Source of the DNA: Brevinematales bacterium
GTDB lineage: Bacteria > Spirochaetota > Brevinematia > Brevinematales > JAOACQ01
Assembly: GCA_026417755.1 (NCBI GenBank)
Contig: JAOACQ010000034.1
Span: 1 to 36,004, forward strand
Direction of reading: 5' to 3'
DNA length: 36,004 nucleotides
Positions 14,962 to 23,706 of the stretch are shown piece by piece. Each line of letters opens with the position of its first letter. The first letter of the stretch is position 1. The notes below the pieces were generated by a model, which was not told where the DNA came from, searched no databases, and saw only the letters and a list, made by a program, of their open reading frames with translations. Made by a program: the position numbers and the translations under genes.

Positions 14962-17298
14962 ATGGCAAGAATTGATATGCATGTGCACTCAAAATTTTCT
15001 AAACACCCATCAGAATGGTTTCTTCAAAGAATAGGAACAGCAGAATCATATACAGAACCAGATTTTATATATAAAACTCTCATAGAAAGAGAGATGGATT
15101 TTATCACAATAACTGATCATAATCAGATAGAAGGGGCATTATATTTGCAGAAACTTTATCCAGAAAAGGTTATAGTAGGAACAGAAGCCACTGCCTATTT
15201 CCCTGAAGATGGTTGTAAAATTCATTTACTTGTATACGACATTACAGAGGAACAATTCAAACAAATAAATGAATTGAGAAATAATATTTATGAGTTAAGA
15301 GATTATATTAAGAAAAATAAATTAGCTCATTCTGTAGCTCATGCTACCTTTTCAGTAGATAGAAAATTAAAAGTAGAACATCTTGAAAAACTCATTCTCC
15401 TTTTTGATGTATTTGAAGGTATAAATGGGGCAAGAAGCAAAAAACACAACGAATACTGGACTCATATTTTAAGGAATCTTACAGAAAAAGATATAGAATT
15501 ATTATACAATAAGCATAAAATAGAACCTATGAGTGAAACCCCATGGATTAAGGGTTTTACTGGAGGATCAGATGATCACGCCGGAATATTTCTAGGAAGG
15601 ACCTATACTGAAGTTGAAGCAAAAACTAAAGAAGAATTCATTCAGAAGTTAAAGGATAAAAAAACATTAGCTGGTGGTAGACATAATGATTTTCTCGGAC
15701 TTTCTTTTGCAATTTATAAAATAGCTTATGAATTTTCAAAGTCAAAGAATAAAATAGAGATAAAATCTATCTTTAATACCCTTAATAAAATGGTTTTTGA
15801 AAAAAGAAAGGTAAGTTTTACTGAAAAGATCAAACTTAAAATCTATAAATCAAGAAAAAAAGATGAGTTGAAAAAAATTCTTGTTCATTTTATTGAAAAT
15901 TTAAATAAACTCAACCTCAATGAAAATGAACTTGATGGCAAACTTGATTATATTTACAAAGATATAGTAAAAATATCCGATGAACTTATAAAAAGTGTTA
16001 TTAAATCTATTGAGAAAGGTGTTGATAAGGCTAACATCTTTAAAGTGCTTAAAGGTGTATCAATGGCTTTACCTGCTACTTTTTTGATTACTCCATTTCT
16101 TTCGGCATTCAAACATCTTTTCAGCAACCTTGATCTCATCTTTAAACTGAACGAAAATCTTGGGAACCCCCCCATAGTATCAAGCAAGAAAATACTCTGG
16201 TTTACAGATACAATAAATGACTTAAATGGTGTTTCAACAACATTAAAAACTATAGGTAAAGTTTCTTCAAGATTAAATAAAGATTTAAAAATTATTTCTT
16301 CATTATTACCTGAAGAAATAGACAATTCTTTACCACCCAACTTGATAAATATAGAGCCGATTTTTAATTTTACAATGCCCTTCTATGAGAAACTAAAGAT
16401 AAAGATACCTTCTATCTTAGCAGCTTTAAAGGTCATCTATGACTATCAACCTGATGAAATCTATATCTCTACCCCTGGCCCCTTAGGATTACTTGGCTTA
16501 CTTTCTGCAAATTTATTAAGTGTAAATTCTATTGGAATATACCATACAGATTTCTATCTAGAAGCAAGACACATAGTTAAAGAAGAAAGCCTCGAAAATC
16601 TTCTTGAAAGTTATATAAAATGGTTTTACAACAGTCACACAAAAATAAAAGTTCCAACAAAAGAATACATTAATATCTTAACTGAAAGAGGTTATACAAA
16701 ACCTATGGAATTATTTGAAAGAGGAATAGATCTTTCTCAGTTTATGGTTAATAAAATTGATAAGAAAAAGAATGCTAAACACAATATCTTCTATGTTGGA
16801 AGAGTATCAAAAGACAAAGGCCTTGACTTTATCATAGATATAAGAAATGAATTATACAAAGATTATAAAAATTTCAATATAATAATTGTAGGAGACGGAC
16901 CATACCTTAAAGAAATGAAAGAAAAAACAGCAAAGTTAAAGAATATAGTTTATACCGGTGAAGTAAAAAATTCTGAAATCCCTATTCTTCTTAAAGAAGC
17001 AGATTTATTTCTCTTCCCGAGTACCACAGATACTTTTGGAATGGCCGTTCTTGAGGCTTTAGCCTGTGGAGTTCCCTGTGTAGTAAGTGATGTTGGCGGG
17101 CCAAAGGAAATTGTATTGAACACTGGAGGTGGTCTTATAGCAAAAGCATTTGACAAAGGAGATTGGCTTAAAAAAATAAAACTGCTTCTGGAAATAAAGA
17201 CTAAAAAACCCGAAGAATTTAACGAACTTATTAAAAACACAAAGGATAAAATTTTTAAAACATATTCATGGGAAGTCGCTTTAGAAAAGATTTTCTAG
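14962..17298 (+). CDS. PHP-domain / GT4-family glycosyltransferase fusion
   Basis: The 778-residue protein joins two domains. Residues 1-250 form a PHP metallohydrolase domain with metal-ligand motifs DMHVHSKFS, ITDHNQIEG, GTEATAYF and GGSDDHAG. A helical linker spans about 250-390. From about 405 to the end there is a GT-B glycosyltransferase of the GT4 type: DLNGVSTTLKT near residue 420 is the glycine loop, IGIYHTDFYLEARH follows, then the Rossmann domain YVGRVSKDKGLDF and the donor-sugar motif FPSTTDTFGMAVLEALACGV. GT4 enzymes use activated sugars to build lipids or polysaccharides. PHP-GT4 fusions exist, but the role of the PHP half is unclear. A perfect AAAGGAGG site precedes the ATG. 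The 3' end overlaps the next gene on the other strand by 18 bases. Confidence 0.9.
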   Translation: MARIDMHVHSKFSKHPSEWFLQRIGTAESYTEPDFIYKTLIEREMDFITITDHNQIEGALYLQKLYPEKVIVGTEATAYFPEDGCKIHLLVYDITEEQFKQINELRNNIYELRDYIKKNKLAHSVAHATFSVDRKLKVEHLEKLILLFDVFEGINGARSKKHNEYWTHILRNLTEKDIELLYNKHKIEPMSETPWIKGFTGGSDDHAGIFLGRTYTEVEAKTKEEFIQKLKDKKTLAGGRHNDFLGLSFAIYKIAYEFSKSKNKIEIKSIFNTLNKMVFEKRKVSFTEKIKLKIYKSRKKDELKKILVHFIENLNKLNLNENELDGKLDYIYKDIVKISDELIKSVIKSIEKGVDKANIFKVLKGVSMALPATFLITPFLSAFKHLFSNLDLIFKLNENLGNPPIVSSKKILWFTDTINDLNGVSTTLKTIGKVSSRLNKDLKIISSLLPEEIDNSLPPNLINIEPIFNFTMPFYEKLKIKIPSILAALKVIYDYQPDEIYISTPGPLGLLGLLSANLLSVNSIGIYHTDFYLEARHIVKEESLENLLESYIKWFYNSHTKIKVPTKEYINILTERGYTKPMELFERGIDLSQFMVNKIDKKKNAKHNIFYVGRVSKDKGLDFIIDIRNELYKDYKNFNIIIVGDGPYLKEMKEKTAKLKNIVYTGEVKNSEIPILLKEADLFLFPSTTDTFGMAVLEALACGVPCVVSDVGGPKEIVLNTGGGLIAKAFDKGDWLKKIKLLLEIKTKKPEEFNELIKNTKDKIFKTYSWEVALEKIF

Positions 17299-18009
17299 AT
17301 AATCCAACATTTTTTTATAATGACTCCCTTTATAATATATTTTATCACAGTGAGAACAATAGAAAAATCCCGAATAAAATTTATCATTAAGATAAGCAAA
17401 CTTTTTAGTTGCCTTTTTTCGAGTTGTGGGTTTGAGTTTTTTATTGCATAAAATACACCTTGAAAGAAGTTTTTTATTTTTTCCTATATTAAATCTCTCA
17501 TCTAATTCTCTTAGTTGATCTCTTAAATTTTTACTTCTTATTAACGCTCCATATTTCACTTTGCTATTTTTTAAAATTCCTCTGTCCATTGTAAGAATAA
17601 TCCTTCGTTCACTGGTTCCTATTTTGATAATTTCTTCATCCTTATAATTATTCTCATAAAGGCAATCAAAACCCATTATTCTCAAATATTTTGCCAGTTT
17701 ACCCAGATGAACATCACAAATAAACTTAAGTTTAGGTAATTTGACATATACTTTACTAATTTTACTTACGTCAAAACTATAGAAAAGAGGGAAAAAACTT
17801 ACCCTTGCTTTATCTCTTACTTTTGTTTTCCAACCAACACTTTTATTATCAAGTAAAATAAGACCAATTTCCGTATGGGGTATTCCTATTGATTCTATAA
17901 CATCTTTTAATGTAGTGTCTAATAAAAAAGTATAAACAAAAGACGTTTGATATTTTTGTTCCACAAGCTGATTAAGATTCCCATATAACCTTACATACAA
18001 TCTATTCAT
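17281..18009 (-). CDS. Mut7-C PIN-fold RNase-like protein with N-terminal ubiquitin-like domain
   Basis: The 242-residue protein has a ubiquitin/ThiS-like N-terminus (about 1-85: LYVRLYGNLNQLV ... VGWKTKVRDKARVSFFP) and a Mut7-C (DUF82) PIN-like domain (about 95-175: FICDVHLGKLAKYLRIMGFD, then RRIILTMDRGIL). A C-terminal zinc ribbon has CILC and CSHC (about 185-225). The acidic residues in CDVHLG and TMDRG are the expected PIN-type active-site positions; activity is inferred. An in-frame TTG at 18015 is possible, but the ATG at 18009 is preferred. The ATG overlaps the mutS stop by 8 bases, so the two are co-translated, and the gene's 3' end overlaps the glycosyltransferase gene. Confidence 0.88.
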   Translation of the reverse strand: MNRLYVRLYGNLNQLVEQKYQTSFVYTFLLDTTLKDVIESIGIPHTEIGLILLDNKSVGWKTKVRDKARVSFFPLFYSFDVSKISKVYVKLPKLKFICDVHLGKLAKYLRIMGFDCLYENNYKDEEIIKIGTSERRIILTMDRGILKNSKVKYGALIRSKNLRDQLRELDERFNIGKNKKLLSRCILCNKKLKPTTRKKATKKFAYLNDKFYSGFFYCSHCDKIYYKGSHYKKMLDYLENLF

Positions 18010-20581
18010 TTTCAACTAACTTCTTAAGTTCGGAAAGAAAATTCAATGCTTCTATCGGTGTCATCTTATTTAGATCTGCCATTTTAATTCTTTCTATAGC
18101 TTCAGAATATGGCATATCTGGAAATAAATTTAATTGTTCACTTTTTTTCAAGGATTTTTGTCTGAATTTTTTGTCAAAGATATTTTCAATATTTTTCATT
18201 GCAATTTGTCCTTCTTTCTCAAGAGTTGCAAGTATTAACTTTGCTCTTTCTATAACTTCTTCTGGCATTCCAGCAAGTTTAGCCACAAATATGCCATAAC
18301 TCTTGTCTGATGGACCTGGCAAAACCTTTCTTAAAAAAACAAGTTCATCATTGTATTCTCTTACTGCCACACTATAATTTTTGATTCCTTTTCTATCTGC
18401 AAGACTTGTAAGTTCATGATAATGAGTTGCAAACAAAGTCTTTCCACATTTTTCGGGATGTTCATGAATATACTCTATAACAGCCCAGGCTATCGAAAGT
18501 CCATCATAAGTTGATGTACCACGACCAAGCTCATCCATAATTATAAGACTTTTTGGGGTAGATTTAGATAAAATTCTTGCTGCCTCTTGCATCTCTATCA
18601 AAAATGTTGACTGCCCACCTGAAAGATTATCACTTGCCCCTATTCGCGTGAAAATTTTGTCTACAATTCCAATTCTGGCAACTTCAGCCGGCACAAAACT
18701 TCCCATTTGAGCCATAATAACTATTAAAGCATTTTGCCTTAAGTATGTTGACTTTCCAGCCATATTTGGTCCGGTGATGATCAAAATTCTATTTTCCTCA
18801 TCACCAAGATTAGTATCGTTAGGAACAAAAGAACCTCGTCCAATATATTTCTCTACAACAGGATGCCTACCATTATTTATATTTATTTCCAAAGAATCAG
18901 TGAGAACCGGCTTGACATAGTTATTTTCCTTTGCAACCTTTGCAAGTGTAGAATAAAAATCAATTAGAGCGACAAGTTTAGAGATATTGTGTATTGTTTT
19001 TATATGCTTAAAGCATTCTTCAAGTATTTGATTAAAAATTTCTTCTTCAAGACTTGAAATTCTCACACTTGCTGTGGCTATTTTCATTTCATAATCAGTA
19101 AGTTCAGGGATGGTAAACCTTTCAGCACCCACAAGACTCTGTTTTCTTATGTAATAATCCGGAACCTTATCAAGATTTACTTTAGAAATTTCTATGAAAT
19201 AACCTATTACCTGGTTGTATTTTATCTTTAAGGAGTTTATTTTCGTCCTCTCTTTTTCTCTCTCCTGTAACTTTATTATATAATCCTTGCTTTCCGAAAG
19301 AATATTTCTCAATTCATCAAGTTCTTTATTAAATCCTCTTTTTATCACTTCTCCATTGAATGTTGAAGGTGGATCATCCACTATAGCATTTTCAATAAGA
19401 TTGACAACCTCAGAAATATCAGGAACATCTTTCACAAGTTCATAAAGCTCCATTTCTGTAGAGATTTCTTTTTTAAGTAAATTAAAATTGCTAATCGAAA
19501 AAGAAAGTTGTTTCAAATCTTTAGGTATAACCTTTTTCAAAGAAATCCTTGAAGCAATTCTTTCAATATCAGAAATATTTTTTAAAATTTCTCTTGTATG
19601 AGATAAGAGTATACCATTGTTAAAAAATGACTCTACATAATTCAGCCTTTGTTGTATAAGTTTTAAGTTGCAAAGTGGCATAAGGATAGAATTTCTTAAG
19701 TATCTTCCCCCCATAGGAGTTATTGTGTCATCAAGAACATCAAGCAAAGTATATTTTTTACTCCCATCTTGCATATTCTTTAATAACTCAAGATTTCTGA
19801 CCGTAAAATCGTCCATTTCAAGAAACTTTTCTCTTTTTATGTACTCAATATTTTTAATTAAATTTCCTAATTTTTCCTTAAAATCTTTGTCATTAATTCC
19901 TTGAGTTTCATACAAATAGTTTATGAAAGAAGTAAAAACTTTTTTAAGTTTTGGTTTCTCGATATTCTCAAAAAATTCAACAAATCTTTTTTCAAAATAC
20001 CATTCTGGGTAATACTGGACTTCAACAAGCAAATTTTCTTTAAAGATTGATGTTTCCTTTGACTTTTCATTTGCAATTATTTCTTTAGGTAAAAACTTAT
20101 TTATTTCTTCTATTACTGTTTTTTCATCGCCATCAATCAAAAAAACTTCACCAGTGGATATATCAGAAAATAACAGACTAAAATCATCATCGTAAAAAAT
20201 GGAACAAAAATAATTGTTCTCAAATGAGGAAATAAAATTTTCCTCAACAACCGTTCCGGGAGTTATTATATTAACTATTTCCCTTTTTACTATACCTTTA
20301 GCCTTTGCCGGATCTTCTGTTTGCTCACATATTGCTACCTTTTTGCCATTCTGTAAGAGTTTTTGAATATAATAATTGGCCGCATGATATGGTACTCCTG
20401 CCATTGGAATATTATTACGTGAGGTAAGTGCAATCTTTAAGATCGAAGAAGCCTCCTTGGCATCTTCAAAAAACATTTCATAAAAATCACCAACCCTGAA
20501 AAATAAAATCTTATCTAGGTGTCTTGATTTAATTTCCTTATATTGCTTTTCCATTGGAGTCAATTTGGTCATTTCATTCAT
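18002..20581 (-). CDS. mutS: DNA mismatch repair protein MutS
   Basis: This 859-residue protein is a full-length MutS1. The mismatch-recognition motif FYEMF is in RVGDFYEMFFEDA near residue 30, and connector, lever and clamp regions fill the middle. The ABC-type ATPase has Walker A GPNMAGKST near residue 605, the segment RIGASDNLSGGQSTFLIEM and Walker B with the signature DELGRGTST near 685; FATHYHELTSL is the H-loop. The C-terminus (NLFPDMPYSEAIERIKMADL) is the usual dimerisation tail. MutS finds base mismatches and small loops and recruits MutL, which is not in this window. AAGGAT precedes the ATG. Confidence 0.98.
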   Translation of the reverse strand: MNEMTKLTPMEKQYKEIKSRHLDKILFFRVGDFYEMFFEDAKEASSILKIALTSRNNIPMAGVPYHAANYYIQKLLQNGKKVAICEQTEDPAKAKGIVKREIVNIITPGTVVEENFISSFENNYFCSIFYDDDFSLLFSDISTGEVFLIDGDEKTVIEEINKFLPKEIIANEKSKETSIFKENLLVEVQYYPEWYFEKRFVEFFENIEKPKLKKVFTSFINYLYETQGINDKDFKEKLGNLIKNIEYIKREKFLEMDDFTVRNLELLKNMQDGSKKYTLLDVLDDTITPMGGRYLRNSILMPLCNLKLIQQRLNYVESFFNNGILLSHTREILKNISDIERIASRISLKKVIPKDLKQLSFSISNFNLLKKEISTEMELYELVKDVPDISEVVNLIENAIVDDPPSTFNGEVIKRGFNKELDELRNILSESKDYIIKLQEREKERTKINSLKIKYNQVIGYFIEISKVNLDKVPDYYIRKQSLVGAERFTIPELTDYEMKIATASVRISSLEEEIFNQILEECFKHIKTIHNISKLVALIDFYSTLAKVAKENNYVKPVLTDSLEININNGRHPVVEKYIGRGSFVPNDTNLGDEENRILIITGPNMAGKSTYLRQNALIVIMAQMGSFVPAEVARIGIVDKIFTRIGASDNLSGGQSTFLIEMQEAARILSKSTPKSLIIMDELGRGTSTYDGLSIAWAVIEYIHEHPEKCGKTLFATHYHELTSLADRKGIKNYSVAVREYNDELVFLRKVLPGPSDKSYGIFVAKLAGMPEEVIERAKLILATLEKEGQIAMKNIENIFDKKFRQKSLKKSEQLNLFPDMPYSEAIERIKMADLNKMTPIEALNFLSELKKLVENE

Positions 20582-20633
20582 AGTAAATCCTTGTCGTAAT
20601 ATTTTATCATAAAAATTAATTTTTAAAAAATTC

Positions 20634-20662
20634 TTTACATTAAAATTTTTAAGAATTAAAAT
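20634..20662 (+). promoter_or_regulatory. Promoter of larC
   Basis: -35 TTTACA (20634-20639), 17-base spacer, -10 TAAAAT (20657-20662), 20 bases before the larC start codon. Confidence 0.6.
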
Positions 20663-20682
20663 ATTCTCCGAGAGGTAATTTT

Positions 20683-21837
20683 ATGAAGGTTTTATACTAT
20701 GATTGTTTTGCCGGTATAAGTGGAGATATGAACTTATCTGCTCTTGTTGACCTTTATGGAAATGAAGAAGAAATTAAACAACTTATTCTTCAACTATTCT
20801 CCGAAGAAGTAGAAATAGAGTTTCAAGATGTTAATAAAAAAGGAATAAGTGCCAAAAAACTCACAGTAAAAGAAAAAAATAAACAAAAAGATTTCAGGCA
20901 TTTACATGATATAGAAAATTTAATCAATAATTCTTCGGTGTCCGATTTTGTCAAGCAAAAAAGTCTGGAAATATTTAACAAAATTGCTCTGGCTGAGGCA
21001 AAAGTTCATAATATTCCAGTCGAAAAAGTTCACTTTCATGAGATAGGAGCCGTTGACACAATTGTAGATATAGTCGGTGGAGTTTTCTTACTTGAAAGAT
21101 TAAAGGTAGCTAAAATTTATTCTTCAAAAATAGAGATAGGTAGTGGAAAGATAAAAATTGAGCACGGCGTATTTCCAGTGCCGGCACCAGCAACAGCAGA
21201 AATTTTAAAGAATATTCCAATAGTACAAACACTAAGTGGTGAAGCAACAACCCCAACAGGTGCAGCAATAATTTCAAGCATAGTAAATGAATTCAGTTTT
21301 CCTCAAAAACTCAAAATAGAAAAAATAGGCTATGGTGCGGGAGAAAGGGATACAGAAATCCCGAATGTTTTAAGAATCTTTCTCGGAGAACTGGATGGAG
21401 AAAAAACAGAAGAAGAAACACTCATAGAAGTAAACATTGATGATACTGCACCCGAAAGAATGGAATACATAATGGACCGTTTATTTGAGAATGGTGCTTT
21501 AGATGTTTTTTTTACACCTATAATTATGAAAAAAAGCAGACCTGCATTTCTAATATCTGTGTTATGTGAAAAGCAAAAAGAACCCTACATAGAACAAATA
21601 ATTTTTGAAGAAACAACTACTTTTGGATTAAGAAAGACAAATGTTACCAAAAAAATGCTTGAGAGAGAAATTGTAGAGATGAAAACACATCTTGGAACAG
21701 TAAGGGTAAAAAGAGGATACTACAACGGAAAATTAATAAAACAAAAGTTTGAATATGAAGATGTAAGAAAAATCTGTAAAGAAAAAAATATCTCATTTGA
21801 CGAGGCAATAAAAATTCTTTCAACTCATTGCATATAG
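20683..21837 (+). CDS. larC: Nickel insertion protein LarC
   Basis: The 384-residue protein matches LarC (formerly DUF111). It starts MKVLYYDCFAGISGDMNLSA, has VHFHEIGAVDTIVDIVGG and the segment FPVPAPATAEILKNIPI with TPTGAAIISSI, and ends in a typical C-terminal domain (VNIDDTAPERMEYIMDRLFE, KKSRPAFLISVL). LarC uses CTP to insert nickel into the pincer nucleotide cofactor of lactate racemase and related LarA-type enzymes. It is encoded as one continuous frame; some bacteria split it by frameshift. No larA, larB or larE lies nearby, so the rest of the pathway must be elsewhere if it is complete. GAGAGG precedes the ATG. Confidence 0.95.
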   Translation: MKVLYYDCFAGISGDMNLSALVDLYGNEEEIKQLILQLFSEEVEIEFQDVNKKGISAKKLTVKEKNKQKDFRHLHDIENLINNSSVSDFVKQKSLEIFNKIALAEAKVHNIPVEKVHFHEIGAVDTIVDIVGGVFLLERLKVAKIYSSKIEIGSGKIKIEHGVFPVPAPATAEILKNIPIVQTLSGEATTPTGAAIISSIVNEFSFPQKLKIEKIGYGAGERDTEIPNVLRIFLGELDGEKTEEETLIEVNIDDTAPERMEYIMDRLFENGALDVFFTPIIMKKSRPAFLISVLCEKQKEPYIEQIIFEETTTFGLRKTNVTKKMLEREIVEMKTHLGTVRVKRGYYNGKLIKQKFEYEDVRKICKEKNISFDEAIKILSTHCI

Positions 21838-21856
21838 GACTTATGTATGATATAAT
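21828..21856 (+). promoter_or_regulatory. Promoter within the larC 3' end, driving the downstream genes
   Basis: -35 TTGCAT (21828-21833), 17-base spacer, -10 TATAAT (21851-21856) preceded by TGA, an extended -10. The -35 lies inside the last codons of larC. It would let the next four genes be expressed independently of larC. Confidence 0.7.
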
Positions 21857-21879
21857 TATGGTGAGAGAAGGAGGGAAAA

Positions 21880-22254
21880 ATGCAAAATGAAGTAAAAATA
21901 TTCCATGGTATTGTACTTTTTGGAATGAGGCTTTTAGACAAATATCTTAAAGAAAAGGTAAAAGAATATAAAGAATTAGCAGAAAACCCAAAAGAAACGT
22001 ATACAATACTTAGGAAAGAAAACCTTGCTTTGATAGAAAGAGAATCATATCATATCCATGAAACTATAAAAGAAATAGAGAAAATAGACTTATTAAACTA
22101 TAAAACACCAGAAGAATACAAAAATTCCCTCCTCGAGAGAATGAAAAAATTTTATAATGAACAGGGTTCACCGCCAGCTTGTTATCATATATTTAAAGAA
22201 AAACTTGAGTTATGCTGGCAATTTTATAATGAATTTCACAAAGAAGCAATCTAA
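21880..22254 (+). CDS. Unrecognised 124-residue helical protein
   Basis: I do not recognise this protein. It is almost entirely helical and charged (DKYLKEKVKEYKELAENPKE, ERESYHIHETIKEIEKIDLL), with Cys at PPACYHIFKEKLELCWQFYN, and no signal peptide or transmembrane helix. A strong GAAGGAGG ribosome site lies 5 bases before the ATG and a good promoter precedes it, so expression is likely. It is the first gene of a cluster with the LsrG-like monooxygenase, alcohol dehydrogenase and RNase HIII. Confidence 0.8.
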   Translation: MQNEVKIFHGIVLFGMRLLDKYLKEKVKEYKELAENPKETYTILRKENLALIERESYHIHETIKEIEKIDLLNYKTPEEYKNSLLERMKKFYNEQGSPPACYHIFKEKLELCWQFYNEFHKEAI

Positions 22255-22264
22255 GAGGATAACA

Positions 22265-22576
22265 ATGATAGTAACGATAGTTAATGTCTGGGTAAAACCA
22301 GAGTACAGAGACAAATTCATCGAAGCAACAATAGAAAACCACAAAAATTCTATTCAAGAGAAAGGAAATCTTCGTTTTGACTTTTTACAGGACAAAAATG
22401 ACCCATGCAAATTCACACTTTATGAAGCCTACGAATCGGAAGAGGCTGCAAAAGCACATAAAGACACTCCTCACTACAAAAAATGGAAAGAAACTGTAGA
22501 AAATTTTATGGCAAGACCAAGGGAAGGTTTACAACATAAAGTTATAGCACCAGAGGATATATCTTTATGGAAATGA
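22265..22576 (+). CDS. LsrG-like antibiotic-biosynthesis-monooxygenase (ABM) family protein
   Basis: The 103-residue protein begins MIVTIVNVWVKPEYRDKFIE and has the ABM-fold pattern NHKNSIQEKGNLRFDFLQDK, followed by YEAYESEEAAKAHKDTPHY and the C-terminal KVIAPED strand. It is closest in appearance to the LsrG/YgiN group of small dimeric alpha-beta barrel enzymes that act on quinols or on the autoinducer-2 phosphate. The substrate is not determinable. Start choice: ATG at 22265 follows AGAGGATAAC, whereas an upstream in-frame ATG (22157) lies inside the preceding gene and has no homology. Its stop overlaps the start region of the alcohol dehydrogenase. Confidence 0.85.
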   Translation: MIVTIVNVWVKPEYRDKFIEATIENHKNSIQEKGNLRFDFLQDKNDPCKFTLYEAYESEEAAKAHKDTPHYKKWKETVENFMARPREGLQHKVIAPEDISLWK

Positions 22577-23703
22577 ATTTCAGCTTTCAGACAAACCCAA
22601 AACTTTATTTTGGTAATGGAAGTCTATTTGAACTTCCTTTTCTGTTGAGAGACTTTGGAACAAATGTTCTTATTATAACAACAAATTCTTTTTTGAATAC
22701 TGATTATTACAAAAAATTGTATGATGAGTTAAGAAGAGAAAAGATTAAAATTTCAGAATATATAAACAATGGAGAACCTTCGGTTGATAACGTTGATATG
22801 ATTGTAAAAGAGTTTGCAAAAGAAAATATTAATGTTGTTGTTTCAATCGGTGGTGGAAGTCCAATAGATCTTGGCAAAGCTGTATCTGCAATGTTACCTC
22901 TTAAAGAGAGTATTTTAAGTTACCTTGAGGGAGTAGGAGATAAAAAACATCCGGGTTATAAAGTACCTTTTATAGCAATTCCAACAACAGCCGGCACAGG
23001 GGCAGAAGCCACAAAGAATGCTGTTATCTCAAAAATAGGCCCATCAGGGTTTAAAAGATCTCTAAGACATGACAATTTTATGCCTGACATTGCAATAGTT
23101 GACCCACTCCTAACCAAGAATTGTCCCCTAATTCTTTCTTACTCATGTGGGATGGATGCCTTGACCCAGCTTATCGAATCCTATACCTCAACAAAAGCCA
23201 ACATATATACCGATGCCTTGTGCGAAAAGGCTTTAAGTCTTTTTGGTAAATCCTTTATAAAAGTTATTATGAATAATGCTACAGACGAAGATTATTGCAA
23301 TTTATCTTTTGCAGCTTATATCTCCGGTATAACACTTACAAATGCAGGACTTGGTGCTGTTCATGGTTTTGCATCCGTCCTCGGTGGATATTATGAAATA
23401 CCTCATGGAATTGTATGTGCAAAATTACTTTTACCCGTTGTTGAAAAAACAATTTCCAAACTTGATAATGATTCAATATATTTTAAAAAATATAAAAAAA
23501 TCACAGAATTATTTTCTTATGAAAAAAAAGACTTACTTGCATATCTATATGAAATAAAAGATATGTTGAAACTTCCTCTCCTTAGGGATTTTGGAATAAA
23601 AACAGAAGACTTTGAAAAAATTGCAAGAGAAACCTCTTCAAAAAACAATCCAGTTAAATTAGAGAAAGAAGATTTAATAGACATTTTAAAAAAAGCGGAT
23701 TAA
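22567..23703 (+). CDS. Iron-type (group III) alcohol dehydrogenase family protein, with altered metal site
   Basis: The 378-residue protein has the family's NAD(P)-binding half (SIGGGSPIDLGKAVSAM, IPTTAGTGAEATKNAVIS) and metal half (SCGMDALTQLIESYTS, GAVHGFASVLGGYYEIPHGI). By alignment with FucO-type enzymes the four metal ligands would be Asp197, position 201, His266 and His280; position 201 is Gln here instead of His. The position of the usual catalytic second His, four residues after His266, is Ser. Such variants form a recognisable subfamily, so this is probably functional but with uncertain metal and substrate. Start is ATG at 22567 (a second ATG at 22573 is also possible); it overlaps the end of the previous gene. 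Confidence 0.88.
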   Translation: MEMNFSFQTNPKLYFGNGSLFELPFLLRDFGTNVLIITTNSFLNTDYYKKLYDELRREKIKISEYINNGEPSVDNVDMIVKEFAKENINVVVSIGGGSPIDLGKAVSAMLPLKESILSYLEGVGDKKHPGYKVPFIAIPTTAGTGAEATKNAVISKIGPSGFKRSLRHDNFMPDIAIVDPLLTKNCPLILSYSCGMDALTQLIESYTSTKANIYTDALCEKALSLFGKSFIKVIMNNATDEDYCNLSFAAYISGITLTNAGLGAVHGFASVLGGYYEIPHGIVCAKLLLPVVEKTISKLDNDSIYFKKYKKITELFSYEKKDLLAYLYEIKDMLKLPLLRDFGIKTEDFEKIARETSSKNNPVKLEKEDLIDILKKAD

Positions 23704-23706
23704 CTA

